From: Craspedostauros australis
Taxonomy: Eukaryota > Bacillariophyta > Bacillariophyceae > Mastogloiales > Achnanthaceae
Reading direction: 5' to 3'
DNA length: 64,000 bases
Assembly (NCBI GenBank): GCA_026770025.1
Contig: JAMXDE010000014.1
Coordinates: 434,001-498,000 of the forward strand
Under the pieces are notes generated by a model, which did no database searches, had not been told where the DNA came from, and was given only the letters and a program-made list of their open reading frames with translations. Shown one piece after another: positions 46,039 to 57,096 of the stretch (the stretch's first letter is position 1; every line of letters starts with the position of its first letter). Both the position numbers and the translations under genes were made by a program.

Positions 46039-49000
46039 CTAGGCTGAGTTGTCCGTCAGCACGGACACGTTGTCATCGTCGTCGCCGCTGCCGCTGACAC
46101 TGCCAGTGTCGTCGCGATTGCCATCGTAGCCAGTTCCTGTCTTGCTGTTGCTGAATGCTCCGCTTGCGCTGTTCGATGCAAAAGCTGACAGGTCTGGGAG
46201 GTTTTCGAAGGCGCCGCTGATGCTGTGCCTGGAACGTGTGTCGCTCAGGCTTGGTCGTGACACAATCTCCAAGCCAGCGAGATTGGTGGGCGACGCGATG
46301 CCGAACAGCTCGGCGATGGTCTGGTTGCGGCGTTTCCAAGTCACCATCTTCGGATTGATCTTGCCGTCGAAGTGTCTTGCGGTCACATACTGGCCACGTC
46401 GTTCCATGATGTCATCCACCTTGATCTTGCAGCCCCATGCCTCGTAGTGCTCGACCGCGTTCGTGAAGTGGTCACCGACCAGATCTTCGGCGTCGTTGAG
46501 GACGCAATGCTCTCCTGCCAGCTCGTAGGCCAAAGCAGTGTCATTGATGCACATGGATTGCGAGGCAGTGATGATCGCCAGGTTGTACGCGTGCTTAATC
46601 TTGGTGTGGCGTTTGTCCTTGACGGTGATCGACAGCTCCTCCGCCTCCAGCAACAAGGCCCGGTGCATCCAGTTCCTGCCTCTGGTCTTGCCAACGTGGC
46701 GCATCGTCTTGATGGAGTTGCGGAGGGTCACCAGATGGCGGCGGTTCCCGGTCTCCCTGTATTTTCCTGCCGAGAACAGGCCCGACAAGTACGGCACCAT
46801 CACCAAGCTGAAGTAGGACGGGTCCCTTGATGCGAAGACGTTGTAGCACGCGAAGAAGCGTTCAGCGGCTGTGTACCGTCGAAAGTAAATTGCGAGCTGC
46901 GTGCGCGCGAAGAAGTGAATCGAATCTCGGCCACCTTGGGCGAGATTCAGCCTCTCCCTGTTGATGCCGCGCCTGGCTTGGGCCTCGAGTTTCGGCCACT
47001 TGATCCTCCGGCGTCCTGTCAGCGTCTCCACGGAGCGCAAGAGTTCCCCGGTCATCTCTTTTTGCGCGTGAACTTCGTACGTGATGTGCTGCTTGACAGT
47101 CGCATTTAATGCTTCGATCAACTGCTCCAGCTCGAAGCCGACGACCATCGACAGCCCGAGGCAGAATTGGGAGTTCAGAATTCCCATCTCGAACTCGCCG
47201 ACGCCCATGGACTCGTAGTGCGCCTGCCGACCCTGCTTAATCTGCTCCAGGAAGGGGGAGTTGAAGGACGAGATGTAGTTGGTCATGAGGATGGAAACCA
47301 ACCCTCTCTTTGACTTCGCGTTGGTTCTTTCGAGGATGGCGAATGCGATGTCTGCACAGCGCTGCGCCATCTCTTGGTCTCCGGTGCTGCTCATGATGAG
47401 GCCGTAGTTGGCGAAGGCGCTTGCCGATTCTTCGCAGATGCCATAGCGGATGGTCCTGAGAAGCATCTTGCATAGGTTGAATGCCATCAAGGTCGCGTTG
47501 CTGATGATGTGGGCACGGACGCCGAAGTCGGCGCCGATCTTCATGGCGTAGGTCTTGCTGGGGTCCGTCATGAGTGGCATCGAGACGATCTCATCGTTCG
47601 TGTGCTTCTTCATGAACGCGCTGATCTTCAGCAAGGAGTTGGCGACGCGTACGGCATGCCATCGCTTGGGGAATTCATCGAGTGCGCGCAGCGCTCGGGT
47701 GTTCAGCGCTTGGGCTTCCTCGTGGCGGTCCTCCCTGCCCAGGGCCTTGGCCATGACGAAGTATGTGGGGAGCTTGTCCTCGAGCAACCGAGCGTTCTCC
47801 AGCAGTTCGTTGCCAAGCTTGTACCCAACCTCGAAGTTGTTGAGTGAAAGCTCGACTTCGCAGCGAGCGCGGTACAGCCGCAGACAAAAATCGTACTGGT
47901 GTTCGTCGTTCCATGCAGGCGAAACATCGCTGTCTTGTGAGGCACCATTGTTGTTGTTGTTGTTGTTGCTGTTGCTACTGCTGTTGTTGCCCATGGCGCC
48001 GATCCACGTTGGCTGGGTCCTCACCAGACGCAAGGCGGAGAATGCAATCTGCAGGTACTCCGCCGCCGATTCCAGGGCTCCTATCTCCAATGCCTTCTCG
48101 CCGACCTCGAGGTTCATCATGATGGTGAACATTTGATCCTTGGAATGGACGGCGTTAAGATGGTCGGCTGCCACGAAGAGAAGGCCATCAATCCCGAGCG
48201 ATCTTGGAGATGGCGGCGTTTTTGTCCCAATCGATGAGGCGGAGTGTGTTGGCTGCAATGACGCGCCCTTTGTTTTCTGTCGCTGATGGCGCTGTGGGCT
48301 TGATGGCTTGGTCGTCTTGGGACGGCTCTTCTTGGAGGTGCTGCCCTTGGTCTTGCGGCTGCCGTTGGCGCTGCTGCCGCCATCATCTTGGTACAGCTGC
48401 TCTTCCTCGTACTGCGTGGTGCGATACTTCTCCAGCAGGCAGTGGCCGATGCGCGATCGCAGCTTGTCGCGGATCCTGCCGCGTGGGACCATTCCGTAGG
48501 CAGCCTTCTGGATGTGGTCATGCGCGAAGTTGTACATGGTGCCTCCGATGGGGTTGCGAATCACGCGTTCCAGCACCGCCTGCTCGAGCATGGTGGACAG
48601 CGCCTGTTCGCTGCAAACGATGCTTGCACCGTCAACGTCACTCTCGATCAATCCGCCGACGCGGTTTTGCTCGTTCTGCAGCACGTCGCGCAGGATGGTG
48701 ATATGGAAGGTTGATCCGATGTATGCCGCGACGGACAGCGCTCTCTGCAGCAGCTGCGGGAGCTCCTGGAGCTTGGACTCGATGGCATGGATGACGTTGT
48801 GGCTGATGGGAAGACCGGCGCTGCGAGAGTTGCCCTTGCCGTCGCCTCCTTGGTTGGGGATCTCCCATCGCCACTGCGACGATGCCTGGTCGTACGTGAG
48901 GATGTTCTTCCTCTCGAGCTCCTCCAGCGCCTGCAACGTGAAGAAGATGTTGCCGCTGGTCTTAGCGTAGAGCTTCCTTGAGAGGGTGTCGATGTCCTGA

Positions 49001-50508
49001 CAATGCAGCAGGGCTGTGAGCCACGCGGTCATGTCTGGCAGCGACAGGTCTGTGACGGTGATGTGCTGGAGTGTCCGGTCGTTCTGAGGTTGGATGCTGT
49101 GATGGGACACCGGTGCGGGTGGTGGGGCGTCCTTTTGATCGCCGGCTTTGTTGTTGTTGCTGTTGTTGTTGCTGTTGTTGTTCTTGGCGCCTCCCTCATC
49201 GTCGCCATCTGCGTTGGGCCCGAATCGGCGCAAGAAGGATGCCGACAACGGATGTTCTGGTGACAGCTCCAGCACCTCGTCGTTGTGGGGGTTGGTCTCC
49301 TGTCGGATGGCACCCACGAAGAGGAAGTTCTTGAGCTCCGCGTCCTCCAGGAGGCTTGCCAGCAGGCGCAAGGCCACGCCGGATGACCACTGCAGATCGT
49401 CCAGGAACATGTACATGGGGCGTTCCTTGGTGGAGACGGCCTTGATGAACTGCAGGAAGATGTACTGGAGCTGGTTCCAGGAGGTGTCGCCCAGCAGCTG
49501 GGTTGGCGTCATCGTCAATGCCGCGGCCGCATCGCCGGCCTGGGTCTGACTGCCGCTCGTGCTTCCCTTGCTGCTGCTGGTTTCAGCTGAGTACTTGCTG
49601 CGGCTGTTCTGGATGGTCGACTGCTGCGTCCTCGAGCCGTCTTCTTGCATGGTGGTGTTGGGCGAGAGGATGGAAAGGGCCGGCACCACCTTGATGAGCG
49701 GCTCGAATCCGTCGGTGGGAAAGGCCGCCCTGACGCATTCGCGGATCCGGTCGAGCTCTTCTGGCGGTCCGCGCTTGAGGTGGAGCACGAAGTTGCGCAT
49801 GGCCTGTGCGATGGCGGAGAAGGGGTCGCTGCTGCCGGTGTACTCGTCGTACTTGCCGCACACCACGTAGCAGCAAGAGCAGGTGGAGCGGCGGGAGCGA
49901 TGGGCCGATCCTTGCAGTCTGCTGGATCTGTGCTTCGCGCTTGCGTTGCATGTGCAGCAGGTCTTCAGAAACTGATGGACCAGGGCTGACTTGCCGGTCC
50001 CGCTGGTGCCCCAGACGATCGCGGCGGGGTACACATCTGACTTGGCGTCGGCCGATCCGAACTTGCCATTGCGGGAGGCAGGCCTTGGGGGGAGCGCCGT
50101 CTTTCCTGTGCGGGTTGCGGTGCCGCCGCTGGCAGATCGCGCTGTTCCCAGGACCTGCCTCTTGATCTCATGGAGCTGATGCAGCTCGTGCTGTCTGCCA
50201 AGAAAGCAGGAGGATGATCGCCATGGGGGCGTGGCGCTGGATCCGCGCCGCTGAGCACTGCTGGAAGCATTGGATGCATTGGATACATTGGGTGGCTTGG
50301 TGGGGTTGTCGACGGCGGAAGGAGATGGGAGGGTGTCCTTTGTCTCCTTTGCCTCCTTTACATCCTTCCTCTCCTTTACATCCTTTGGATCATTGCCGCT
50401 GGGTCCGTCGTGCATGTACCCGTTGTTGCTGATGGTGGCGAGCACGCTGGGATCGTGTGAAATCGGAGTTGCCTCCACCATTGTTGGCGATTTCACGATT
50501 GATGTCAT
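46039..50508 (-). CDS. STAND-type AAA_16 ATPase with TPR-like C-terminus (1489 aa)
   Basis: Single exon. The frame is open further upstream but only from TTG; the first ATG is 50508, after a His/Gln-rich stretch. Order: disordered N-terminus; FLGRQHELHQL, the usual entry to AAA_16; Walker A WGTSGTGKSALVHQF near residues 160-173; YVVCGKYDEYTGSSDPFSAIAQAM; Walker B YMFLDDLQW; then TSGNIFFTLQALEELERK. This is the ATPase of PknK/MalT-like signal transduction NTPases. The second half is helical and TPR-like without a recognisable motif, and the tail is Ser/Asp-rich. No kinase, cyclase, histidine kinase or DNA-binding domain is attached, unlike many relatives. STAND proteins act as nucleotide-switched sensors or scaffolds, and a signalling role is inferred. 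Confidence 0.8.
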   Translation of the reverse strand: MTSIVKSPTMVEATPISHDPSVLATISNNGYMHDGPSGNDPKDVKERKDVKEAKETKDTLPSPSAVDNPTKPPNVSNASNASSSAQRRGSSATPPWRSSSCFLGRQHELHQLHEIKRQVLGTARSASGGTATRTGKTALPPRPASRNGKFGSADAKSDVYPAAIVWGTSGTGKSALVHQFLKTCCTCNASAKHRSSRLQGSAHRSRRSTCSCCYVVCGKYDEYTGSSDPFSAIAQAMRNFVLHLKRGPPEELDRIRECVRAAFPTDGFEPLIKVVPALSILSPNTTMQEDGSRTQQSTIQNSRSKYSAETSSSKGSTSGSQTQAGDAAAALTMTPTQLLGDTSWNQLQYIFLQFIKAVSTKERPMYMFLDDLQWSSGVALRLLASLLEDAELKNFLFVGAIRQETNPHNDEVLELSPEHPLSASFLRRFGPNADGDDEGGAKNNNSNNNSNNNKAGDQKDAPPPAPVSHHSIQPQNDRTLQHITVTDLSLPDMTAWLTALLHCQDIDTLSRKLYAKTSGNIFFTLQALEELERKNILTYDQASSQWRWEIPNQGGDGKGNSRSAGLPISHNVIHAIESKLQELPQLLQRALSVAAYIGSTFHITILRDVLQNEQNRVGGLIESDVDGASIVCSEQALSTMLEQAVLERVIRNPIGGTMYNFAHDHIQKAAYGMVPRGRIRDKLRSRIGHCLLEKYRTTQYEEEQLYQDDGGSSANGSRKTKGSTSKKSRPKTTKPSSPQRHQRQKTKGASLQPTHSASSIGTKTPPSPRSLGIDGLLFVAADHLNAVHSKDQMFTIMMNLEVGEKALEIGALESAAEYLQIAFSALRLVRTQPTWIGAMGNNSSSNSNNNNNNNGASQDSDVSPAWNDEHQYDFCLRLYRARCEVELSLNNFEVGYKLGNELLENARLLEDKLPTYFVMAKALGREDRHEEAQALNTRALRALDEFPKRWHAVRVANSLLKISAFMKKHTNDEIVSMPLMTDPSKTYAMKIGADFGVRAHIISNATLMAFNLCKMLLRTIRYGICEESASAFANYGLIMSSTGDQEMAQRCADIAFAILERTNAKSKRGLVSILMTNYISSFNSPFLEQIKQGRQAHYESMGVGEFEMGILNSQFCLGLSMVVGFELEQLIEALNATVKQHITYEVHAQKEMTGELLRSVETLTGRRRIKWPKLEAQARRGINRERLNLAQGGRDSIHFFARTQLAIYFRRYTAAERFFACYNVFASRDPSYFSLVMVPYLSGLFSAGKYRETGNRRHLVTLRNSIKTMRHVGKTRGRNWMHRALLLEAEELSITVKDKRHTKIKHAYNLAIITASQSMCINDTALAYELAGEHCVLNDAEDLVGDHFTNAVEHYEAWGCKIKVDDIMERRGQYVTARHFDGKINPKMVTWKRRNQTIAELFGIASPTNLAGLEIVSRPSLSDTRSRHSISGAFENLPDLSAFASNSASGAFSNSKTGTGYDGNRDDTGSVSGSGDDDDNVSVLTDNSA

Positions 50509-52777
50509 GGGATGATGATGATGATGATGTTGTTGATTGTGATGATGAAGATGGGGGCGAAGATTGTGGCGATGATGTTGTTGTTGTTGTTGTTGCTCGT
50601 TTTGCTCGTGTTGCCAGTGGTGTTCTTGTTGCTCGTGTTGCCAGTGGTGTTCTTGGTGTTCTTGGTCCTGTTCCGAAAATGTGGAGGTCTGGTGCGAACC
50701 TTTTGTGTTCTTGCGAATTGGTCGCAGAACACCAACAACAGAGAGAGAGAGAGAGAGAGCAGCGCATCTCAATCACTTGCGACTCGGAGCAGAGCCGAGA
50801 AAGTCAGCATAGACACCAATACTGGGTGCACTGTTTCTCCTCTTTCTTGTTGGTCGTGCTCGTGGATGGTGCGAGCGTGGTATGTACCCGTTTGTGGTCG
50901 TGGCTTCATGGTTGGCGTTCTTGCTGTGGTCGTTGTGGATGGAACATCAGCGTGGATGAGTTGCTCTGTGTGGTGTGGTTGTCGCGCCAAATACCGAGTC
51001 TGTCGGTTGTCGCTCAAGCTGCGGCGCGCGATGCGCGGACCTATGACTGTGACGGTTCTCGTTTCGAGCCTGGTTCCTTCTCCTCTTTCCTCCTTCACGC
51101 AGAGAGCGATGCACAGAGCCCCATAGTATAATAGTTCGTTCATCGTTTCACGGCGAGACAACAACAAGAAGGGTGCGGCTTCCGCGATAGTCTCCACACA
51201 GGAGTGGTTGGGCCAATTTCCACGAGAGCGCAATCCCCGCTGACATGCACGATTGTCGCTCCATGTTTCAGCAACAAGGTTCTCCTCGACCACCACCAAA
51301 GCACTGTGCACCAATCCTCGTAGAGTCCTGTTACGCATAGTCAGGCTTGCACGTGATCTGTGTCGCTAAACTGCGCAAACTTGCTTGTCGAGGTACTACA
51401 CGGCGACGCCCGACTTCACAAATCTGCATCTCCCACCTCAAAACTGCGCTTCGCGGTTTCTGTGTTCTGCCTTCACCGTTCTTTCCCATTCTTTACCATA
51501 CTGAATCCCGAGGGTTGTCGCTCATCATCCAACACCAACTGTTCCAAATTCGCTCTGTGTCTGGTTCGTTTCGTTATCATGATAACGAAACGCTACGACA
51601 GAACTGTCACGTTCCAGGTTTTTCGCCCTGTCTGAGCAGCCTTTCATCTACATTGACATTGCAGTGAGGTCTTGGTGGATCGCCCACGAGACTGTTCATG
51701 GTCTTGGTGCACACAACATCGTCGAGTACGAAGCCGAGCCTACTACGCTGCCACACTGGTTCACCACCAATGGCCCTTTGCATCCCGCTTGGCCTCTGTT
51801 TGGAGCGACTTGGAATGACACGTTGTTTCCAGAAATCGGACCGATCGCGCTCTGCGAAACGGAGAGCTTATTCAACACTTCCCATGAAACATACATGTCC
51901 CGCTGTTGACACACGAGAAGCTTGGACACTGTCTTTAACGAAAGTACCATTCCCGATTTGAAACGCTCCTGTTGTGTATCCGAACCAAGTTGGCTGGGTG
52001 TGTGCAAAGGTTGATGTTTTTGCTCCGCGAGGCGAGCTCTGGAGACGAGCAGAGGTTTTGTGCGAGCCACGAGATAGAGCAGAGTGTTGCATTTGCGCGG
52101 AGTCCCATCGTCTCTTTCTACTCTTAACCTGGATTAACGCACATTGAAGTTCGTTCGGTTTCGGGAATGTACACAGAATGAAGCCCAGCGCGATTTCCAC
52201 TCCACTCCAATACCGTGCCAACGAATGCCTCCAAGTAATGCAACCGCATTATGTCGGGATTCGTATAACGGATACGCTACAGTCAATAAATAGAGTATCC
52301 CTTATTTCTCGGGAAGTTGTACCAATCATGTTCTCACAAACTGTTTAACAGATATTTCCCGTAACCTTCACAATGCCAAATCATTCACGATCCATTCACG
52401 AGTACTCGGCATCAATTTTCTCGCGCCCAAAAATGAAACAAAGGAATGGACGCACAAACAGGAAGAAAGAAGACAAGGGAGAACGAAGATTCAGACCGAA
52501 CTCCAGCGAAACCACAGCCACAGCCACAACCGGCGATCAATGACCAACCACCAACCACCAACCACCAACGACCAACGATGGCATGAAGTTCAGTTCCGAC
52601 TGAAGAGGAGAGAGGATTGAGCACATCGACCTGATCTTTCGTTTCATCTCTCCAAAGGCTGTTTGTCACAAACCACAAATTGAAACTACTGCCGCCAATT
52701 TCGCACCCACCATCAAATTCACAAGCATTGTATAATAATACATTCGCACAGTGCGTTGAGACAGAGCAGGAGCGACA
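50509..52777. other. Divergent intergenic region
   Basis: 2.27 kb between the ATPase gene (minus) and the basic protein gene (plus). Holds the 27-bp tandem repeat and a GA run (50741-50759). Frames near 51100-52200 have no domain. Possibly contains 5' UTR exons of either gene. Confidence 0.45.
50604..50657. repeat. 27-bp tandem repeat, two units
   Basis: GCTCGTGTTGCCAGTGGTGT begins both 50604-50630 and 50631-50657. It is flanked by a TTG run. On the minus strand it would encode His/Gln-rich peptide if the ATPase frame were used upstream of its first ATG. Confidence 0.85.
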
Positions 52778-55700
52778 ATGATGAAACTGATGATCATGAA
52801 GACTGATGCAGCGATGGAAAGCAATGGAGCAGCCACAATGGCGGCTGCCGACAATGATGTTGCTTCCCACAATGGTGGAAGCAACAGCAACGGCGATGAC
52901 GATCCGTTCGCGTCTCTGGTAAACTTGCTGGAGGACAGCAACAATCGGAAAGTCAAGAAAAGGCACGGCAAGGAAAGCCGAGGAACGGAGGCTGTGAGAA
53001 CCAAGCAAGCCTTCACCAGCACGAATGCCAAGGCTTTCGTCAAGAAGGCGAGGAGCTCGACGTCCAAGCTGAAGGTCAAAATGAGGGTGAGGAAATCCAA
53101 GATGGATTCGCAGGGAACACGCAAGGAGAAGGCGGGGACAAAGACAAAGACGAAGCAGCTGCTGAAGCACGAACGTGATCAGGAGGAACAACAACGCTCT
53201 CTTCCACTCCCACCTCCACTTCCCGTGCGCGAGACGAAGGGACGAGACAAGTGGGTGGCTGCTGCGCGCGACAACTCACTCACCGATAGCTGCTCGATGG
53301 AAACCTCTGACGATCACAAGCCTTACAAGGTCCTGATCAGACGCAAGAAGAGTCAACACGGCAAGAAGGACAAGCAGAAGCAGAAGCAGAAACAAAAACA
53401 TCAGAAGACCATCACCAACATCAACATCAACACCAACACCAACACCAATAGCAACAACACTACCTTCACGAACGACAGCAACAATCACGATAACGACAAT
53501 GGGAATGTCATTGAGCATGACAATGACGATGGTGGCGACCGACACAAAACGAGGAGCAAGCACGCTTCGGCAAGCCCATCCCATGCATCTCCGAATGCAC
53601 TTCCACAGAATCCAATGTCTGAATCGCAGGAACCGCCACAGCTTTCACCGTACGACCCGATCAAACGCAAGCTCGATTTCGCTCTGGAGAATTGTGAGGC
53701 AGTTACGGCAACCACCGGAGCAGTGAATCTCGCACGCAGCAGTGCGGATGGTGCTGGCGATGCTGGCGATAGAGCAGATGGTGCGGACCAAGATGCCAAC
53801 AGGAACACCGCAACGACATCTATCGCGCAGGACGTGCTTGCAGATGACTCACTTCGAAACACGCCATCCCGCAGATCCAAGCGCCTACGCAACAGGCACA
53901 AGCTGAGGTCGATCAAACGTGCGCAGGATGCCCAGGAACAGCATAAGCAGTACGGGATTCATGATCAAGAGGATGCTCCCACCAAACGCAGCGAAGGACG
54001 GAACGAGGACGGTGATCTCGATGGTGTTGCTGTCGATGATTGTGGGAACGACCATGATGCCAGTTTCCCTCCACTGGCGGAAGATAGCGACGACGGTGTT
54101 GCTTTGTTGAATAGTCCTGCCAAGAGGAACAACTTGCGTTCTTTGAGCGACAGCAGAGAGGGCCATGATGCCTCCAACATGGACCGCAGAGACAGGTACA
54201 TAACGTCCCACAGAATGCAGCGGCTTGGCAATGCGAATAGACCCATCTCCAGCCAAAGACGTCCAAACTCGCACGAGCTCGATCCAAAGCGCAGACGCAT
54301 AAGCCAAAGCCCGACTAAGCTGCGAATGCCGTCGTCAGCCGTATCAAAACGTCGCACAAAGCCAGCTTCCGTGGTGTCGCTGCGGTAAGTCAAGATGTTG
54401 CGTCCAAATGGAGTACAGCAAGATGCAGCTTCTTCCCCCATGATGGAATTACTCATATGTACTTACACCCACTCACTCACACACACACATCAATCTGTTC
54501 ATCTTCTTTTCCGAATCCTATCCACCATGCAGGCCGAGTCATTGGGGAGGCGGGAATGCGAACAACTCGCAGCGACGGTACGGCTTCGAGAGACGGACGC
54601 TGGCATCGGCAAGCGCGTTATCGGAAGCCACAACGCCGGGAAAGCACCGTTTCTTCACCAATTCGCAGCCCGACGCAAAGCGCAGCGGCAGAACGTCGTG
54701 GTCGTCACCAAACCGATCGATGTTCAAGAATCCTGCAGCTTCAGCGGCAGCAACGGGAACGGGAACATCTAACTCAGCATCCAAATCTCCGCACACGTTG
54801 GCCGCCGGTGCTGATGAAATCTATGCACCGCCAACATTTGTACCCCTTTTTTCTGCACCAAAGATCAAGCCTTCTGAGCCGCCCCGTGCTTTTGTGACGG
54901 ATGACGTGTACGACGATGATGACGATGCCACCAATATCGGAGGCATTGCGGTCGCCAGCGGCCATGAGCATCGCGAGAGCCCCAAGAACAAAAGGGTTGA
55001 TACCGATGAGCGCGATGGTGGCAGTGCCAACCTCACCGTTCAGGAAATTCAATGTCCCACTTCGCCAAGTGTGCAAAGACGCATGCCCATCTCAGCACCT
55101 CCAACCGCACCGCTGTCACCATCATCGCATCGTGGGTCACCAGGCCGGAGACGCAAATCCAGGCAACCTGCAGGCGCCCTAGCCACCCGGTTGAAGGTGC
55201 TCCAGGACAAGCTCTCCAGTGATCTGGTGCGCCTTCAAAGCGGACGGTACATGTCATCGTCACCATCACCATTAGCGGCGACAGCCGCGGCGAAGACATC
55301 ATCTTTGTCTTCATCTCTTCATTACCGACACAACGTTTTCGAGCTGAATGACCCACGAAGGACGGCGAGGAGCATCATGGATGTGACCATACTCAAAGAG
55401 CCTGTGCCGTGTCCCAACGACGAGGTTGGCGCGGCAGATGCGCGAGTCATCGCCATCGGAACGGCTGTCGAAAGATCGCCGTTGGCATTGCGTCCATCTT
55501 TGAGCGCTGGCCAAGATGGCCTCGCTACCTTCTCCAGTGAAGTCACCGCCGCAGTCATCTTTTCGGCAGACACGTTGAAATCAATGAACATCATGACAGG
55601 GACCGTTCTACGATTATACAACGCAGTGCAGATCCCACAGATGAATCTGGTGGCAGGTGATGGCGCGAGTATGAACAGAGGTGATGGCAGAGAAGACAAA

Positions 55701-55811
55701 AGCAGAATCACAAACGCAAACAATGCTGCACAGCCAAGCACAACCATCATCTGCGCCGGTCTGTGCGAAGTTCAGAATTCGCCAGATTGGACACAGGCAA
55801 CGCAGGGTTAA
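52778..55811 (+). CDS. Large basic low-complexity protein with folded C-terminus, two exons
   Basis: Exons are 52778-54384 and 54533-55811 across a 148 bp intron (donor GTAAGT, acceptor GCAG); phase agrees and the protein is 961 residues. The first 540 residues are mostly disordered and strongly basic: KKARSSTSKLKVKMRVRKSK, a KQKQKQKQK run, Asn/Thr repeats, RRSKRLRNRHKLRSIKR, DPKRRRISQSP, several nuclear localisation-like clusters. From about residue 800 a folded part begins (HNVFELNDPRRTARSIMDVTILK; VTAAVIFSADTLKSMNIMTGTVLRLYNAVQI; TTIICAGLCEV). The pattern sensor strand, 'GTxLRLY' turn and closing strand recalls OB-fold regions of DNA-repair scaffolds such as SPIDR, but only weakly. A nuclear location is inferred; the function is unknown. 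Confidence 0.65.
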
Positions 55812-56118
55812 CTTTAGTAATGCTCTTTTCCACAAATTGTACGAACAGTATTATTACGATCTATCGAAACGATTTTCTTGCCTGAATGGCATGGCTGTGA
55901 AAAAGTAGAGTTGCGTGGACGGGTTGAGCTTTTGCATGCGTTCTTCGCGTCAAACTATTCTATGAAATTCGTCGATGGTTGTCTCTCACTCGAGTACTGA
56001 CACAGGTGGATCGTGCTCCATCTCAGAGTACCACACGTACGAGTACGACCTATGCATCCTCTTCACCATCGCATTCGTCGTGTATCCATATCCAACCGTC
56101 CCATCCTTTCCCCCACAA
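55812..56118. other. Convergent spacer
   Basis: 307 bp between two convergent genes. No gene was seen. Confidence 0.5.
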
Positions 56119-56670
56119 TCACCTGCCAGACTGCGGCCTGGGGAATTGCTGCAGCACGTCGATTTTGAGTTTGGGATCCACATCCTGCCGACCTTCCAGC
56201 TCTCCCGTTGCCATCTCGGCCGGCGGCCCCAGCGCTGCCGAACCCGGTCCGAAGGTGTCCAACCCAGATTCGACGAAGAGCAGTGATCGCTTCCGATTCC
56301 TCAAGACGGGGATCTTGAGATACCTCAAACTCTTGCGTATCTGCTCGCACCTCTCCATGTTTCGAAGCGATGACAACCCGGTGCCGCCACCGATGGATCC
56401 CACCCGGAATTGGACGGTCGTGTCGTCGGGCGTGAAGTAGAATTCGCCGATGGATTGCTCTGCCGTTTTGCCATCCGTGAAGAGGATGCGGACGTACCGG
56501 CCCCGTTGCAGTTGCACTTCGGCCCTGTCGCCGCGGCGGGATGCAGTGAGCAACGCCGTGGGGATGAAAAGACGCATCTGTTCCTCCCAATCCAGCGTAT
56601 TGTTTGGAGCCTCCGAATAGTCCCAACTGAAGACGCGTCGACACATTCGAGGAGTGCATGACAGAAGCAT
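56119..56670 (-). CDS. Unrecognised 183-residue protein, N-terminus uncertain
   Basis: An open frame with natural composition: FSWDYSEAPNNTLDWEEQ, then RGRYVRILFTDG, IGEFYFTPDDTTVQFRVGS, a helix (RNMERCEQIRKSLRYLKIP), RKRSLLFVESGLDTFGPGS, and a Pro/Gln-rich end. Alternating beta strands with a closing helix suggest a small beta-rich domain. A distant likeness to DUF1499 plastid proteins was considered but is not supported by the first part. The frame is open for about 20 codons above the first ATG (56670), and a 5' exon may be missing, since the dispersed repeat lies directly upstream. No family is assigned. Confidence 0.5.
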   Translation of the reverse strand: MLLSCTPRMCRRVFSWDYSEAPNNTLDWEEQMRLFIPTALLTASRRGDRAEVQLQRGRYVRILFTDGKTAEQSIGEFYFTPDDTTVQFRVGSIGGGTGLSSLRNMERCEQIRKSLRYLKIPVLRNRKRSLLFVESGLDTFGPGSAALGPPAEMATGELEGRQDVDPKLKIDVLQQFPRPQSGR

Positions 56671-56771
56671 GCCATGGACATCAAGAATGAAGAAGTGGGA
56701 AATTGCATGTGCAGGTCGACGGTGGCGTCAGCATAGAAGTGGGTAGGTGGCGATGACACGCATACGAGGTC

Positions 56772-56953
56772 CAGATCGTAGTTGATGCACTCGCGATAAC
56801 ACTAGTTGTGGAGTTTTGGCCCCTTGTTGCCACTGGTTTGCTTGCTTTTGGGAGAAACGGCGATTGTACATTTAGAGCTATTTCGTGTTTGCTCTCGCTG
56901 ATCCGTCTTCTACGTCACAGGGAACGGATTCCACGTCATGCAAAACGAGTCAC
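56772..56953 (+). repeat. Dispersed repeat family, copy 2
   Basis: Partner of 28059-28216, longer by about 22 bases in the middle. Its segment 56794-56818 is identical to 20664-20688 over 25 bases. It lies between the starts of a minus-strand gene and a plus-strand frame. Confidence 0.7.
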
Positions 56954-57037
56954 AACAGAGGAAGAGACATCGTGCTACTCTTCCTCCGCGAGACAAGATG
57001 ATGACTGTGGGAAGCAACGAGCACACACGATGCTACG

Positions 57038-57054
57038 GTGTCATCTTTGCCATC

Positions 57055-57096
<42 letters not shown>

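Noticed and set aside
50509-50772. N-terminal extension of the ATPase (His/Gln/Trp repeats)
   Set aside because: The frame there has no ATG and consists of simple repeats; the ATG at 50508 was preferred.
56119-56670. Assignment of the small protein to DUF1499
   Set aside because: Only a short beta-strand pattern is similar; the conserved first half of that family is not present.
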